Origin: Acanthococcus lagerstroemiae
Lineage: Eukaryota > Arthropoda > Insecta > Hemiptera > Eriococcidae
Direction: 5' to 3'
DNA: 64,000 nt
NCBI GenBank assembly: GCA_031841125.1
Contig: CM063108.1
Location: forward strand, 43,732,122 to 43,796,121
The translations under genes were made by a program, and so were the position numbers. Position 1 is the stretch's first letter. Each line of letters starts with the position of its first letter. Positions 11,208 to 26,200 of the stretch are shown here, in pieces. Below the pieces are notes generated by a model that saw only the letters and a list, made by a program, of their open reading frames with translations, did not search any database and was not told the DNA's origin.

Positions 11208-14200
11208 CATTTTGCTCTTCCTATTGCTCTATTGTTTGTTTTTATATTGCTGGTTAACTGGGATTTGGAGGTTTCCCCTCCCCACCCTGTGGTCCGAGGA
11301 GAAGCCAAGGTTGTTCAAAATTTCTATGTTTTTGACAATGTTAATTTTGTTAACCAGAAGGTGGCCTATTTCATTTTTTATACTGCTATCTGGAGACTCC
11401 CACGTCTATTTCCTAGAAAATTTTTTATCAAAGAAAAATGAAGCTACTTCCATATTATTTTGTTCATCATTTTCGTTTGTTAGACCCATCGTGAATTGAC
11501 CTACACTAGCGCTATTTAAATAGTCGGTACCAACTTTCGCGTTTATCCGCTTTCGTTTTGTATCGCTTCGTTAAGTTGGTTGTAGAACCGATCAATTTCG
11601 TCTTGGTCAGAACCCAATGTGGGAACATAAACTTGAATAATCGTAATTTTTGTCTTTTGATTTATTTTCAACTTCAACAAGACAATTCTCTCCGAGATAC
11701 CCTCAAGTTCACATATTCTTCCAGAGATGTTTCTGTTTATGTAGAACCCTACCTACCCCTCTATAGCCCATTGTTTCACCAAATAAATAAAATATGTTAT
11801 CATTCTTTCGCTTTTGAAGGAATTCGCATTTCCGCTTTACCTCACTAAGGCCTATTACATCGTATTTTATTTTCCCTATTACGTTTTCCAAGTCTATAGT
11901 CTTTCCTCATTGGCTAGACCCTGGCAGTGAAAGAAGAGAGTATATTTACGTAATTTCCAACTTCCTTTTATTTTCTTATTTTTCTTATGTGTGGATTGCC
12001 ATTTTGCGACGGATTTTTGTGGACATTATGCCCCACAGTGTCCACAAGCCGGGTTGGGGCATGTCGGTATGATACTGTTCCTAAATTGAAAATTAAATTT
12101 TTCTGCTGAAACCTTAGCTAGCAGTTTGATCAGTGTTTTCAAAGGTGGAAAGACTTAATGTTAACTTTACTTATCAAGTTCATCCGTTTTAGGTGAAAAT
12201 TTTAGCTTTAATGAAAAGCTAACACTTTATGACATTTACTCACGTATCAAAGGAAGAAAAATAAGACAAATCCGTAATATATCAATTTTTCTTTATCATA
12301 TTTTCTCATCACTCGGTGCATCAAAATTAGGGTGCAGGGGGGATAGGTTCAAATACAATGGGTCGTAAATGTAGGCCTTTGTTTGTGACGAAGTAATAAA
12401 ATAATATTAATAATTTGAACGAATAATTACTTCTCAATTCCTTCAATGAACAGTCAGTACCGCCGTATTCTTCGGGTAGGCATTCAACAGGTAATTCTTC
12501 ACTTAGTGCTGAAGATTCTTTTTTCCATACTACAACCTAAACAACACATAAATTGAAAAATTAGTTTAGCTGTTCAGTATAAAAGCTCCGCATCTTTCTT
12601 TAGGTTCGTGATCAAAAATGATAAATTACCCTTTCGGTTTCTTTCTTAATGATTGAGCATGCAGCAGAGATCAAGGGACTTAAATACGATGGAAGATTTA
12701 ATAGGTATATTCTGTTGTATCTGAGAGGATTAATTTTCTGCAACAAAGTAATTTTACACATGTTTTTAGATGCACAAAAGAAGTTTGAGGTAACTATGTA
12801 CACTATGAGACCAAGATGGTCCTTACATTTATTTAACTACAATTTCGTGAATCTAGTTTGTTCAGAAAATGAGGCGCACTCAGTAAAACCGTAAATTAAT
12901 ATATGTCAGAAAACAAAACGTTTACACCCAGAAAAGGAAGGTAATTAAAAAGTAGTATCTTTTTTTTAACTTATTCTAACAGTATTTTTCACGCTCTTTT
13001 TCAGTGTTGCTAGGTTTGGTACTACCAGATTTGGTACATTTCAAAACTTTCTTGGTACAATACCTATCTAGTGATTTCATCATTTTAATATATTTAACGA
13101 ATTTTGATAGCTGTTCACCGAAAATATTTCTTCTACATTTTGGTAAAATTTCAACGATTACACATTTTATTTGGTCCATTTCATTTGAAATCTCGAACAA
13201 TCTTGAAAATTTTCTTATTGGTACATTTTTAAACTTCCCAACACTGCTTTCCAATGAGCTCGCTCTCGCTGCATGAAAAAGCGTCCTTCATGTAGAATGG
13301 GCCAGACGAAAACTGCACATGAATAAAACAGACCTTACTCGTGTTAATAATTATTATATTGATTTGGATGTTATGCAATAAACCAGTTGATATTTGAGTT
13401 AAAATCTAGTACACAATCTAATAGAAAATAAAACTGAAAACACTTTCTGCCTCTAGATTCTCTCTTTTTTTTTCTTTTCAGAAAAGCCTTGTGAACTGTC
13501 TACGCGCATTTTAAATTTTTTACTTCTTTAAACGCGTTTTTCTCGAAAACCTGATTTTCAGTTTTGCTTATTTCCCGAGTCTTCCGACTCTTCTACAGCA
13601 GCGAAGCTTAATCTTAATGACCTCTAATATATTTTTTTTTTTGTTTCGAAGCTCATGATTTCCTTTAGAACATGTCTCTCCCCCTCTCCCGAACAAAAAA
13701 ATAACAAAGCAAAATTTCGACATAAATGGATTTGCTGAGCGCGCCTCAAATGATTTCCTACAAATGAATTGTTGCGGCATTCGCGGATCAGTTACGCGGT
13801 AACGAGGTGACTTTACCGCGTAGTGAATCGACGTTTGACGGGAACATTGAATGTGAAATTACTGGGAAAGTTGAAAGTGGAATTATCGGGAAACTGTTGC
13901 AACATTTGCCGATCAATTTACGCGGCAATGATGCGATTTTATCGCATATTAGCGAATCGACGTTTAACGGACAAGTGGAACTGGAATTACTGGAAATAAA
14001 GTTCAAGGTAGAATTATCAGAAAAATTGACTTTAGGTACCGTTGAATCGAGGTTTAACGGAAAAGTTGAAGGTGGAATTACCGGAAAAGATGAAAGTGGA
14101 ATAATCGGTAAAGTATTGCGACATTCGACGATCAGTTACGCGGTAACGATATTACTTTTTACCGCGTAGTGAATCGACTGTTGGCAGAAGAGTTGAAGAA

Positions 14201-17200
14201 GGTGAGATTACCAAAAATATTGAAAATGGATAAATTGATCGTAGAATCCCCCGGAAATGCTGACATTGAGATGAATCACTAGTAAAGTTGAGAACTTTAG
14301 CTTCAAGGGCTGAGATTCTTTTGTCGATTTCGGTGTTTGACGCCTCAATCCTTTTGAGGATAGCTAAGATTTCATTGGAGTCTGTATGTTGTGGAGGAAT
14401 GGGCTGAGTACTGGGCGTTAGTGAAGGACTGGCAGCTGCTCTGGCATAAGAGCTAGGTTGTTCACTTGATCGTGAGGTCGCAGGCTTTGATGTAGTTTTT
14501 ATTCGTTCTACAGCAGTGGTATTTCTCATAGGCTTGGCTGATGTAACCTTAGCTTGGTAAACGGTGCAACCTTTATAGTTTGCCGTGTGGCCTTCGCCAC
14601 AGTTGGCACACTTCGGTGGAGCAGTTTTAGTAGTTTTACACTCCTTGACATGATGGCGATCACCGCAGCGCACACATCTAGGTGGCTTCGAGCAGTAATT
14701 TGCCGAGTGCCCGATTTCTTGGCATTTTTTGCACTGTGGCACTGAGCTGGCACGTCGAGGAGGTTCCACGGAAATGCGGCAGTAAGAAAGCGTTTGGAGC
14801 TGATAGACCTCACGGTTATTGTCAGCTATTTTAAGGTCTTCTCGGAAGAGCGGCAGTTTGATTAGTCGAGATTTGCTGTTATCGGCTCTTGATCGTAGAA
14901 TCCCCCGGAAATGCTGACATTGAGATGAATCACTAGTAAAGTTGAAAGTGAAATAATGAGAAAAGTTCAAACCCTTGAAATACTGATGATGCAAAAACCA
15001 ACTCTCTCGTCGATATTCAAAATTCGACACTTTTCCGACGCGCGACATTGTAGTTGAATCTGATACAAAAGTCGAATAACCATTCCAACACCTACTTTTG
15101 AATAGAATTTTACTTACATTAAAGTCGATGCACAATTCGATACGAAAGTCGATATCGACATTGTAATTCGACTTCTGTATCGTGTGATGTATCAAATTCA
15201 ATCGATCACAGTATCATGTCAAAAAAAAAAACAAAAAACGACGGATTTGGGCTGTCGACATTTGTTTTGAGGACAGTCCTGGAATCACAGGAAAAGTTGA
15301 AAGTGGAATCACCGGAGAAGCTGAAAAATTGAATCATCGGTAAAGTTAAAAGGAAATTACTGCGCGTGTAACAGCCTCTTGATCGACATTCTTCAATTCG
15401 GATATACACCAAAAGGATTTCGGATTACATTTTACAGACTATTGTTATTTGGTACAGTGTAACTATGGCGATGCACGCATGCCAAAGGGACCTCGCAATA
15501 TCGCACTTCAGGCCTGAAATTTACCCTTTCGGGCATCACGTCTGAGGGCGCACATTTTACATAATAACCACAACTTACGTTTTGCACCAGGACGAATTTG
15601 TTCAATGCGTTTAACATAGAGGCCATTAAGGGCATTGAAACATTCTTGCAATCGTAAACCAAAGTTAATCCTCGAACTCGATCAGTCACTAAACTGAAGT
15701 CAAACACCGTTTGCATGCCTTTAATTATGGTATCACCGGATGGTAATTCGTTACTGTTGTGCTCCAGGATAGTACAGATCATTATCCTATGCCCACTAGG
15801 AGTCAACTTTGGCACTGGAATGAATACGCTATTTAAAACAAAACAAACAGATTTGAACATGAAGTACAATTCGTAACAAAATAATAATATGACTTATGGT
15901 TCACTCCTTATATAATTTACATGTTGGCCAAAAGAGAAATGCCCTTTGTGCTTAATTGACGGAATTTTTTGAGGCGGCCAATGAGGGGGCTTGTATGCTG
16001 AAGGACGCGTTTTGTCTAAATTCTGTACTAGATGAAACAAGTACCGTAACGAAAACTCTCAAATTTCTAACACTCTTGATGTAAAGATGTTGAAGTTCCG
16101 GGTGAGGGGATGGGGCTTAGCTTCTTATGGAACTTCTATGTGATTTCTTTACAAAATGAAAAGGTAACATTTTAGGATGATATAAAAAGACTAAAAGTGG
16201 GTTTTTCGTTCAAACAGTATATTAATTACTTCCAGAAAGACCATAAAAGTATTTCTGATGACGGAGGTGACCACTCAGAATTCTACCTCATCCAAGCCCC
16301 TGATTGCTATTTATACTTACAACATTGGCAATTCTTGAGCCAACTTCCTAAGGTCGATATCTTGGAAAATCTGAGGATATATGGCTCTGGTCGTGCAATA
16401 AGAATCAAGTTGCTTTTTCATTTTCTCAATGCTGTTCTTGCAACGCAATAAGAAATTTGCGAGAAACTCCTCATCTGCAACAAAAAGAGCATGAAAATTA
16501 GTTTACCTTACTCGTTAGCATATTAGAGGCACATCAAAGTTTACTGTTCTTGATTATGAGACTGATTTATGTTTTCAAGAAAACTGTGTAAAATAGAGGC
16601 ATTAAATAAGCTAGTCAAAATATTTTATCCACACAATGACGGGGGCCAAAGCACAGGGTAGCTAAATTGCAGAAACCGCGGTATTAGAATTCTTATTCAG
16701 AATTCAGTGAAAAGTCTTCTAAAATAAGTGGCAGCTACTACACATAGGGTGTAACACAAAACTACTTTGTATGTATCTTTTTGAATCTACAAGAATTACG
16801 ATACAGTTTGATTAGGACTGAAAAAATTGCCCCTCTCCCAAAAGAAGGTTAGGCGTTTTCACTGAATGAACATTTTTTAAAGGAATCATAATTATTTGAA
16901 GAAAAAAAAAAAAAAAATCAAAATATGGATTTTGGTCTCTGATTTTGAAAATCTAAGTAGACTTTGATACGACTCCAATCTAAGCCTCAAATTTTACTTG
17001 TTTCCCTTCCAAGGGATTAAATTTACTTTTAAAAAAAAAAAAGTAAAAGCGTTGATATAGGATTTTTGGATCACTGATTTCTAAATCTTCGCTTCTTAAA
17101 ACAGGGAAAAAAATCAAACCTTCAAAATCGAACGAAATATTGACTTAGAGATTTGTGGGTCACTGATCTCAGAAACGCAGTCAAGTATCTGATGCAATCC

Positions 17201-20200
17201 AAATTTGAGCTCTCATTCCTAAATTTAACCCCTAAAAATGGGAAAATCATCACGACGTCAAAACCGAAACAAGTAAGGATTGTTTGGGGCGCTGATTCCA
17301 AAAATCTAATCTATATCTAATTTTTGATCGAATTTCAGTTTAGGCTTCCAGATCAAAATTTCACCCCGTACAAGAAAAATGGCCTGCCTCCAGAAATCGA
17401 ACGAAGTATTGGATTGGGGATATTTTTGGGTTACTGACCTCAAAAATTCAATAATATTTCTGATCCGACCCAGATTCAGATTTCCGCGCCCAAATTTAAC
17501 TCCTTCAAATTGCATCGGCGTCAAAACCCGGAGTATTGCAATAAGATTAGTTTGGGGTGCTGAACTGGATTGAAATTCGATCAAAGTTTTGATCTAATCC
17601 ACCAAATTCGACTTCATCTTCCTCTAAAGGGCACAAATAAATATTGTTGAAAGATAAAACAAAATACCTATATCGGAAAGATAGGCAGATTCCTGATCAG
17701 ATGTCAGTTTACCCTTCTGTATTCAAATTAGATCCTGCTGTATGAGTCAAAAGCTAACCCGACTCGGAAAATCAGACGAAGTATCGCGGAACAAGAGTTT
17801 TTGGGTTACCGATTTCGAAAATACGCTCAAATTTTGGGCGCCGATACCGATTAGACCATCATAAATTCAAAATTTACCCTTGAAAATGCCACACTGACCC
17901 GACTGAGACGTTTTTTTGGTCACTAATTATGAAAATCTAATCAGATTTTCTAATCTGATTCCAACTTGAGTTCAAAATAAAGTGAAACTTCATTCTTCCA
18001 ATGGGCAACATCGACTCAACTTGTAACATTTAATAATATGGTATTATTGAAGCCTCTCTTTTTAGGTTGCTGAGTTGGAATTGTTATACTAGAGTTCTGA
18101 ATCTGTTCCAATTTTTGTCCCTGAATTGTAAATTTCACACTTGATATCAATGACGCTGACTTTTCTAGTTTTTCATGGGCGTTATTTCTTGATAATCGGT
18201 CATCTTTACTCAACCTGGTAGCATAGAATTTCGACGTACGTGGAATTGGACATTTCTTCTAAAACGAAAGGCCGTTTCTCGCGAACATCTTTCATTGCAC
18301 ATCTGGGTGTTCTCTGTTTGAAAATTTTTGAAATTTGATCGGACACCACCGGATGGTTTGCCTTATTACAAGCGAGTAACTGCAAAATGTTTGGAATTTG
18401 TTGAATAATATTAACTCGTAGCCTGAGGCCTTGAAGTTTACGTGGGATTTAAAATATGAGGATTTTCTATTAAATAATTCATCACCGAAAAGTTCATTGA
18501 AGTTAATTATCCTAACGTATCCCAAAAGAAAATCAAATTCTGAATATTTTCATCTGAAAAGAAAATTGAGATTTTAGAAAATTTCTGAAATCGAGGCATA
18601 AAAACCTCTAGTATCGAAAATTTCTATTTCACGGAAAAAATTTTATTGTTTCTGAATACGAATTGTTTCGGCTTCGTTTATAGGTACTGAATTCAAATTT
18701 GTTTTTTATCTATAGTCGATGGCAATTCCCTCGTAGCTACTATTGTCTTTTATAATTAGCTTATGAAATAACGAGAATTTATCAAAATGCTGTTCTATGA
18801 AAGAAAAAAGAAAACTAGCATCGCAATTTCAAGGCCAAATTCATAATTAACGTGTAAAACTTATCCGGGTACCTAATGTATAAATTTTGAAATTTTTTCA
18901 AAGAAAAAAGAATTTACGTCAACTTTTTGCCGTGAAATGTCAGAATTTAAAGTAAGTACTGGTTCAGGTTCAGCGCACAAAATCAATTTAAAAGAAAATA
19001 GTCGACTTGTAAAAGTAATGTTTTCTTTCGTATACAACAAAACTTTTTTTTTTAAATCAAGTTTTATCTGATGCTTACCTCAGTTTTGAAAATGTTCCCT
19101 AAAATAAATTTCTAATTGGGCGTTGACTTGGTTACCAGGATTTTATTTTCAGGAGGTTTTAGTGGTAACCGTTCCACCTTCTTTGATGAAGGCACTTTTA
19201 AAGAATTGAAGTGTTTTGTGAAGAAACTGATAAAATTCAAGGCCCCGAAACGCCACAAAATTTGCTAGGAGAATTTTTGTGGATGTCTCGATTAAAGTTT
19301 GAAAAGTTTTAACATGAGGGACATCATAATGTACATCAATATCAATGGCCTAATGGTCTCAATAACATTTAATAGTAGATGCGGAGTTTGAAGGGGAGCT
19401 AAAGGGGATAGAATCATGGAAGTAGAAAAGCTTATACTTCCTCGAAATGAATTACTCGAATTCTGAAACTTAGCTCTGACTACCCAAAAATATTATTTTT
19501 ATTTATTTGTATTACAGAGGCCATTTATCAACAATCATGACCATGGTGGTGTTTCTGCTGACAACTTGTAATACCTATTTTAAAAATTCAGCATGTGCAT
19601 TTTCCCAACTGAAAGGAAAAACCTGCAGTTCGGACAACGAATAATATCAAAAAGCAACAATTTCAATGATAACATTGAAATAATAACATTCTCGGCATTA
19701 GTCGGCCAGTCTCGGCATTCTTGGTGTCGCTCTGTCGTGTGGGTTGGTAAACGTGCCTGCATATGTAGAAATGTGACTCATGTTTTTACATTGAGGCACG
19801 TTTACTTTACATTAGGTCGCTTGTATCTGATTCGTCAATGGAAAGTACTGCTTTCCACTTGCCAAATATTAAAGTAAACATCGTCTTTCTAATCATGTAT
19901 TGTGAAATAGTACATTACTGTACAGAGGTGGAAAGTAAGCGATTAATGACGAGCGCGAGAATTGGCGGAACAAGCGTAGCAAGTGGAGCTAACGCGCGAG
20001 GCATTAAAGGCTTACCTACCAACTCTGTACAGTGCACAGTACGCTATTTTATTGTATACAGGTTCGGTAATCTCGAACTACAGCTGATTTTCCACCTCTA
20101 CCAGCTCACTTACACCTCTAGAGTGGTAAAATGTTGTTATTGCTAGCCAATCACAGCGTTTTTACAGCGCTGCGTCAGTGTTCACGAGAACAGGACGTTT

Positions 20201-23200
20201 AAAGGTCATTTACCTTCGTGAAATACAGTGCTGTTATGTCGTACTTACCGGACCTGTATACTGTAATAGTATATTACACATTAAGAGTCAAAAGTGAGTG
20301 TTTACATAGCGAGGGAAAGTTTTCAAACAAGCGTAGCGAGTGAGCAATTCCCGAGTCATGTAAACTCACTTTTGGCTCTTGTTGTGTAAGATATTTTTCA
20401 TACTACTTGATCAGAAGCGGACATGTTTTTCGCTGGCATGGTCTGTATTTATTTATTTATTTATTTATTTAAATTATGGAGAGGTGATTTTTGTGTCCGT
20501 AATTAATTCAAAAATTTAATTTGCTCAGTTAATTACTACAAAGTACAGTATCGCAGTCTTGTCTTCAGTTTGTTCAGGTGCACAAACAGCATACGCAGGT
20601 AGTGGCCAGCGAAAACGTAACAACGGTTAACAACAAACGGTAACAGCTGTACTACATTGTGAATATTTAAATGCGTTCTTAAGTCGCTATTTTGTAATTC
20701 GCTCTGGCCGAGTGGTTAGAGATGATTGCTACATTTCAGTCCAATGTTTCAATGAACGCAGGTTCGATTCCCTAGTACAAAATTACTGGCCAGCAATTTT
20801 TTCATGTAGAAACGCTTTACATTGAGAGTTGTTAGCTTTAAATGCAGGTTTCGTGAGCACTCGATGCATGAATGATAGCTGCTTCTTGTCGTCCGTAAAC
20901 ACCAACGTAAACATTGCCTTTCTGATCAAGTAGTGTAAAAAATATCTTCCACAACAAGAGCCAAAAGTGAATTTACATGACTCGGGAACTGGCCACTCGC
21001 TACGCTCGTTCGCACTCACTTTTGACTCTTGGTGTGTAATATACTTTATCCACTCGTCAAAAATACGTTTTATTTATGTTCTGATGGCTAATAAAACGCA
21101 CGCGAATGACTCGAATTGAGGATATAACATTATCATACTGTTTTTCTATGTATATCTGTTCCGTGGAACACTCAGCCATATAGAAAATTAGGAAAAAAAT
21201 GAAATTCCCTAAAGTAGAGAAAAATCGACATATCACATGCATGCTGCTACGCTGTTCAACATAGACAAAAATTCGTTTACACTTACATTCAGCAGTTTGT
21301 TCACGCTGATTAGGCTGCATTTGAAATAGGTCCATTTCGCCCCCCCCCCCACAAGTTGGATATACAAGGTGAAACTAGTGTCATTATTTTGTGCCTATTT
21401 TGTGCAATTTTGTACACCCTGGATGTCCAAAAACACTGCACAAAATAGGCACAACATTTTGACACTATAGTTTCACCTTGGATGTCCAACTTCTCGGGGG
21501 AGGAGGGAGGCTGGCAAAATGGACCTTTTGGAAATATTCGCCTTAGTTTGTATTCGACTGAAAGAATTAAAAATCTTTAAATACATAATGTTTATTTCGT
21601 CGGAAATTTCTGCGCAAATTGTTGCACTTGTTAACCAGGGTAGAAGTCGTCGTTCTGTTGATTTACAGTATGATCTGGCGCATGGTATACTGTGGATCAC
21701 ATTTACCGACAATACCTAGCGACAAGATCATTCAGCCATAGACCGCAATCGGGCCGTCTAAGAGCTACAGATGTCCGAGAGGATAGAAATATTGCGAGAA
21801 TAGCGATGGGAGATCCTTATTTAACATCGAATAGAATAGCTGGGGAAGTAAATTTCTCTCGTAACACGTCTATGAATTCTCGAACAGTCCGTCGCCGACT
21901 TCTCGAATATGGTTCATGTAACAGTGAACTGATACAAGTCCCGATACTCACTATGGAACACCGACGACGACGCTTTGTCTCTTGGTCACAATCACGTGCA
22001 TTGACGGGAAGGTGATTAGAGGTGGATTTTCTTCACGGATGAGTCCAGATTTTCTCCCGCAGAACCGGATGGATATGTACGAGTATGTAGATGTCCTGGT
22101 CAACGATATGCTCAACGTATATTTACACGGAGGTCGAATTTCTTTGGTAGTTCCGTTATGGTCTGGGGTCGTATTTCGGGTGATGCTAGGACGGATCTCC
22201 ATTCTTGTGACTCCAGAACTGTGAACGCTTCAGGGTATATTGAGGACATTCTCCTAAATTAAGTTGTGCCTTATATGCCATTTGTGGGTGCGGGCTCCTT
22301 GTTCATGCAAGGTAACGCCCGACCCCATGTAGCACAACAGAGGCTCAAATTCTTGGAAGAAGTCGAAATTGCATACAACTTCAATGGCCAGCTTGCAGCC
22401 TGGACTTGAACCTAATTTAACACGTCTGGGACAAACTGGGTAGACGCATACGAGCTCGTAATCCCCCTTAAATTCCCTTAATTTATTGATAATTGCCCTG
22501 CGAGAAGAATGGGAAGCGATACCACAGGAGGAGATCCGTGCGTTAATTGATAGCATGCCGAGCCAGTTACGAACCGTGATTCGGGCTCGTGGTGGCAACG
22601 CGTGTTACTAGGTTCAACTTCTGGTTAGTTTTATTAACATTTAGTAAACCATTGCGGTCTTCTATCTGTTTTTTACAAATACAAAATATTATGAGGTGCT
22701 TTACTACTTTTTTTTTTTTTGGTCTGTCTGTATGGAGTAGGTATGTCTGAATGCCTCCACAGCACCCGCGTTAAAGGAGAAATGTTCTAGAAATATTATA
22801 TCTGAATTTCTGAATTTCCAGTCATTTGCTGATTCCCTTTTGCTATCTAATAGAAGGAGAATCATGATTTTTCTAGGGGGTGGGCAAAGACTTTTGTCTA
22901 GCAGTGTACGTATGCACACGAACAATATTATTACTACATGACTGTACATGAGAAGGAAATTACAGTGCCTGTTACACAATTATTAGTGTTTTCTTAGCCT
23001 TCGCCGGACGCCCTCTCTTCCTGTTCTGTCCGAGATGGATACTTTTGGCCTCCGGCGGTACGCTCACTTCACATCTTTCTGTCTCATTTGAATCCCTAGT
23101 GCATGTTTAGATGTCTACACCTGTACACTGTCCATTTTTTAACATAGAATGTGTACATTTAACGCCTGAACGTGATACTGCTGTGGTCCAAAGCTCCATT

Positions 23201-26200
23201 CGCCAAAACTCAAAATCGTCGAAATCAGACCATTTACCAGAACGTTTCTGATACATTTTCAAAATTTTCGGCGTAAATTGCCGCGTTCATCCTGGACAAG
23301 GTGGTGAAATACTGCGTGCAGCTGTCTTCGTCGTGACGTAACATGAAGGAATTTGAGAGTGCCCAGTGGTAGGCATTTGTCCACTTTTTAATGGGGATGG
23401 TTGAAGTCTCCACAAACAGTACACAATTGCACGATGACTGGTCCCGGCGTCGTCCAGCGGCTCCCTCATACCAATTTGAATACTTCCGGAACCATACTTC
23501 ATCAAAGTATTCAACGAGATCGAGAACACAACTTTCCTTCTTCTTCCGCCATTTCTTCCAGAAGAGTGTGCTGGCTTTGGTAAATATTGCTTCATCTAGA
23601 GATATCTGAAAGCTGGCCAGCAACTTCACCTTTTGTGAACGGCCGCTTCCCCTCTTAAAATGATTTCATGCATGATCACACATCAACTACCTACTTCCCG
23701 CTGTATTTCTTGGGGAAACCTGTCAATGTCTCGTGCGTGAGTAGTCTCAGGTAATCTCTTTTAAAACTCGTTCATTTACTTTATTTTCTCGCGCAAACCT
23801 TTTATTTTCTTGTGCAGTTTAATATTTCCCATTAGGAATTAGTAAACAATAAGTAAGGGGACCCTTACTCCGCTTTCCCGAAATATTAATGGAATTTTGT
23901 ACTTATTTTTGTAAACGATAATCCGAACTATTCTAGGAGAGAGTATAAGTAATTTTTATTTTTATTTTGAAACATACTCTGCAGTTTAGAAGTCGGAGTA
24001 GGTGAAACTCGATGTTGCAATGGGTTCTGTATTCTCTCTGACAGTAACTTTCTGTAGCAGTATAGGTACGTAAAGTAAGCTTTACTTTATAAGTTAAAAT
24101 TATCACTTATTAATTATGAAATATTGACACTGGAATCTCAAATAAAATTGTATCGAAACTCCGATGAGATAATTTTTGAAGTCAGCTTTTAAACAGAATT
24201 CTTATTCTAATATTTTCCCGATTTTCCTGGACGAGTCAAGTTAGCCACCTCTCAAGTGTAAGATTTTGAGTACATTAGTTGAAATTTGAGCCGAACTGTA
24301 TCTATAAGGTGTAGAGTATTTCAAAACTGGGATCTCTTTTTTTGAAATAAGCAAACATTTCGAGGAGTTCAATTTTTCAAATGATGTCAATTTGATGAAC
24401 CCTTCATCCCAAATAAAATGTTATTTATTTTTATTTGCTGAAGTCACAACCGAGTCAGATTTGAGCTCAACTGATCTCTAAAGCAACTATTTCGATTTCT
24501 TAAATTGTTAAAATCGAGTCAATTGAGTCCTATATTTCTAGCTCACATATGCTGAGTTCCTTAAGTGTGCGCGATCAGAGTATCCATACACAGAACATTC
24601 ACATAAATTAAAATCAAAGAAAAAAAATGATATTTTTCCTTAAAATGTGCAAACCCAAATTTGCTAAGGACTATGTAATGGTCCAATGATTGTACATCAC
24701 TTATGTTTAAATAATGGGTAATTTGAAATCTTTCAATATCTTGTGACTGATCATATTTAATATTCAGAAATTCTTCGAATACATTTTCCCCTTATACATT
24801 GCTTCGTTTCTGTCCATACACTGCCGCACACAAGTCTTTATCCACCCCCAAAAAAATCATGATTCTCCTTCTATTAGTAAAAGGGAACCAGAGCAGATGA
24901 CTGTAAATTCAGATATAATATTTCTAAAACACTTCTCTTTTCACACATGTGCTGTGGAGACATTCATACATACTCGATATAGAAAAAAAAAAAAAAAAAG
25001 TCCCTGATATAGCAGAAAATCGCATATTTCATACTTGTAAGAAACAGATGTAAGACGACAAAGGTTTACTAATTATGTTGATAAAAGCAACCAGAAGTTG
25101 CCGCCACGGGCCCAAATCATGGCTCGTAATCGGCTCGGCATGCTATCAATAAATTAACGTACGGATCTCTCCTGTGTTATCGCTTTGCATTCTTCTCGCA
25201 GGGTAGTTCTCAATGACGTGAGGGAATTTATGGAGGATCGTCTACCCAGTCTGTCCCAAACGTGTTCAATTAAGTTCAAGTCTGGGCTGCAAGCTGGTCA
25301 TTCAAGTTGTATGCAATTTCGACTTCTTCCAAGAATTTGAGCCTCTGTTGTGCTACATGGGGTCGGGCGTTACCTTGCATGAACAAGGAGCCCGCACCCA
25401 CAAATGGCATATAAGGCACGACTTAATTTAGGAGAATGTCCTCAATATACACTGAAGCGTTCACGGTTTTGGAGTCACAAGAATGGAAATCCGTCCTAGT
25501 ACCACGCGAAATACCGCATCCCAGACCATATATAATGGAACCACAGTAGAAATTCGACCTACATGTAAACGTACGTTGAGCATATCGTTGACCAGGGCGT
25601 CTCCATTTGCATATTATGTCCATCTGGTCCTGCGGGAGAAAATCTGGACTCATCCGTGAAGGAAACTCACCTCCAATCCCTTTCTTGTCTTTGCACGTGA
25701 TTGCGAGCAAAAGACAAGCGTAGTCGTCGGTGTTCCATGGTGAGTATCGGGACTTGTCCCGGTTCACAGTTACATAAATCCACAGACATCTCACTAAGAT
25801 GTCTGTGCATAAATCATGTTCACAAAGTCGGCGACGGATTGTTCGAGACTTCACAGGCGTGTTACGAGAGAAATTCGCTTACCCTTCTATTCGATGTTAA
25901 ATACGGATCTCGCATCGTTGTTCTCACAATGTCTCTATCCTCTCGGACATCTGTAGCTTTTGGACGGCCAGATCGCCGTCTGTGGACGAATGATCCTCTG
26001 TCGCAACGTATTGTCGGTAAATGTGATTCACGGTATCATACGCCAAATTATACTGTAGAGCGATAGGACGACGACTTCTATCTCGTTGAGTGCAACAATT
26101 TGCGCAGAAATTTCCGGCGAAATAGACATACGAGTACAAGGTGCGGCAGAAGTCAGGTCCCCGATTTGTATAACGTTGCGCAGTGCGCTTGCGCTGGAAT

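Larger units (their letters stand above)
21056..22906 (+). mobile_element. Tc1-like transposon copy A (5' truncated)
   Basis: The right terminus GCAAAGACTTTTGTCTAGCAGTG is followed by TA (22907-22908; only part of the terminus is diagnostic). The left end lacks the terminus seen in copy B and begins at CAAAAATACG next to the neighbouring inverted-repeat element. The body is homologous to copy B (24819-26966) in reverse orientation. It carries a nested fold-back MITE at 21329-21527 upstream of the transposase. Confidence 0.85.

Noticed and set aside
13788..14169. Overlapping open frames on both strands with internal repeats
   Set aside because: They come from a tandem DNA repeat with period divisible by three in part.
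20701..20780. Functional tRNA gene
   Set aside because: A and B boxes are good but the acceptor and T stems do not pair; SINE-like.
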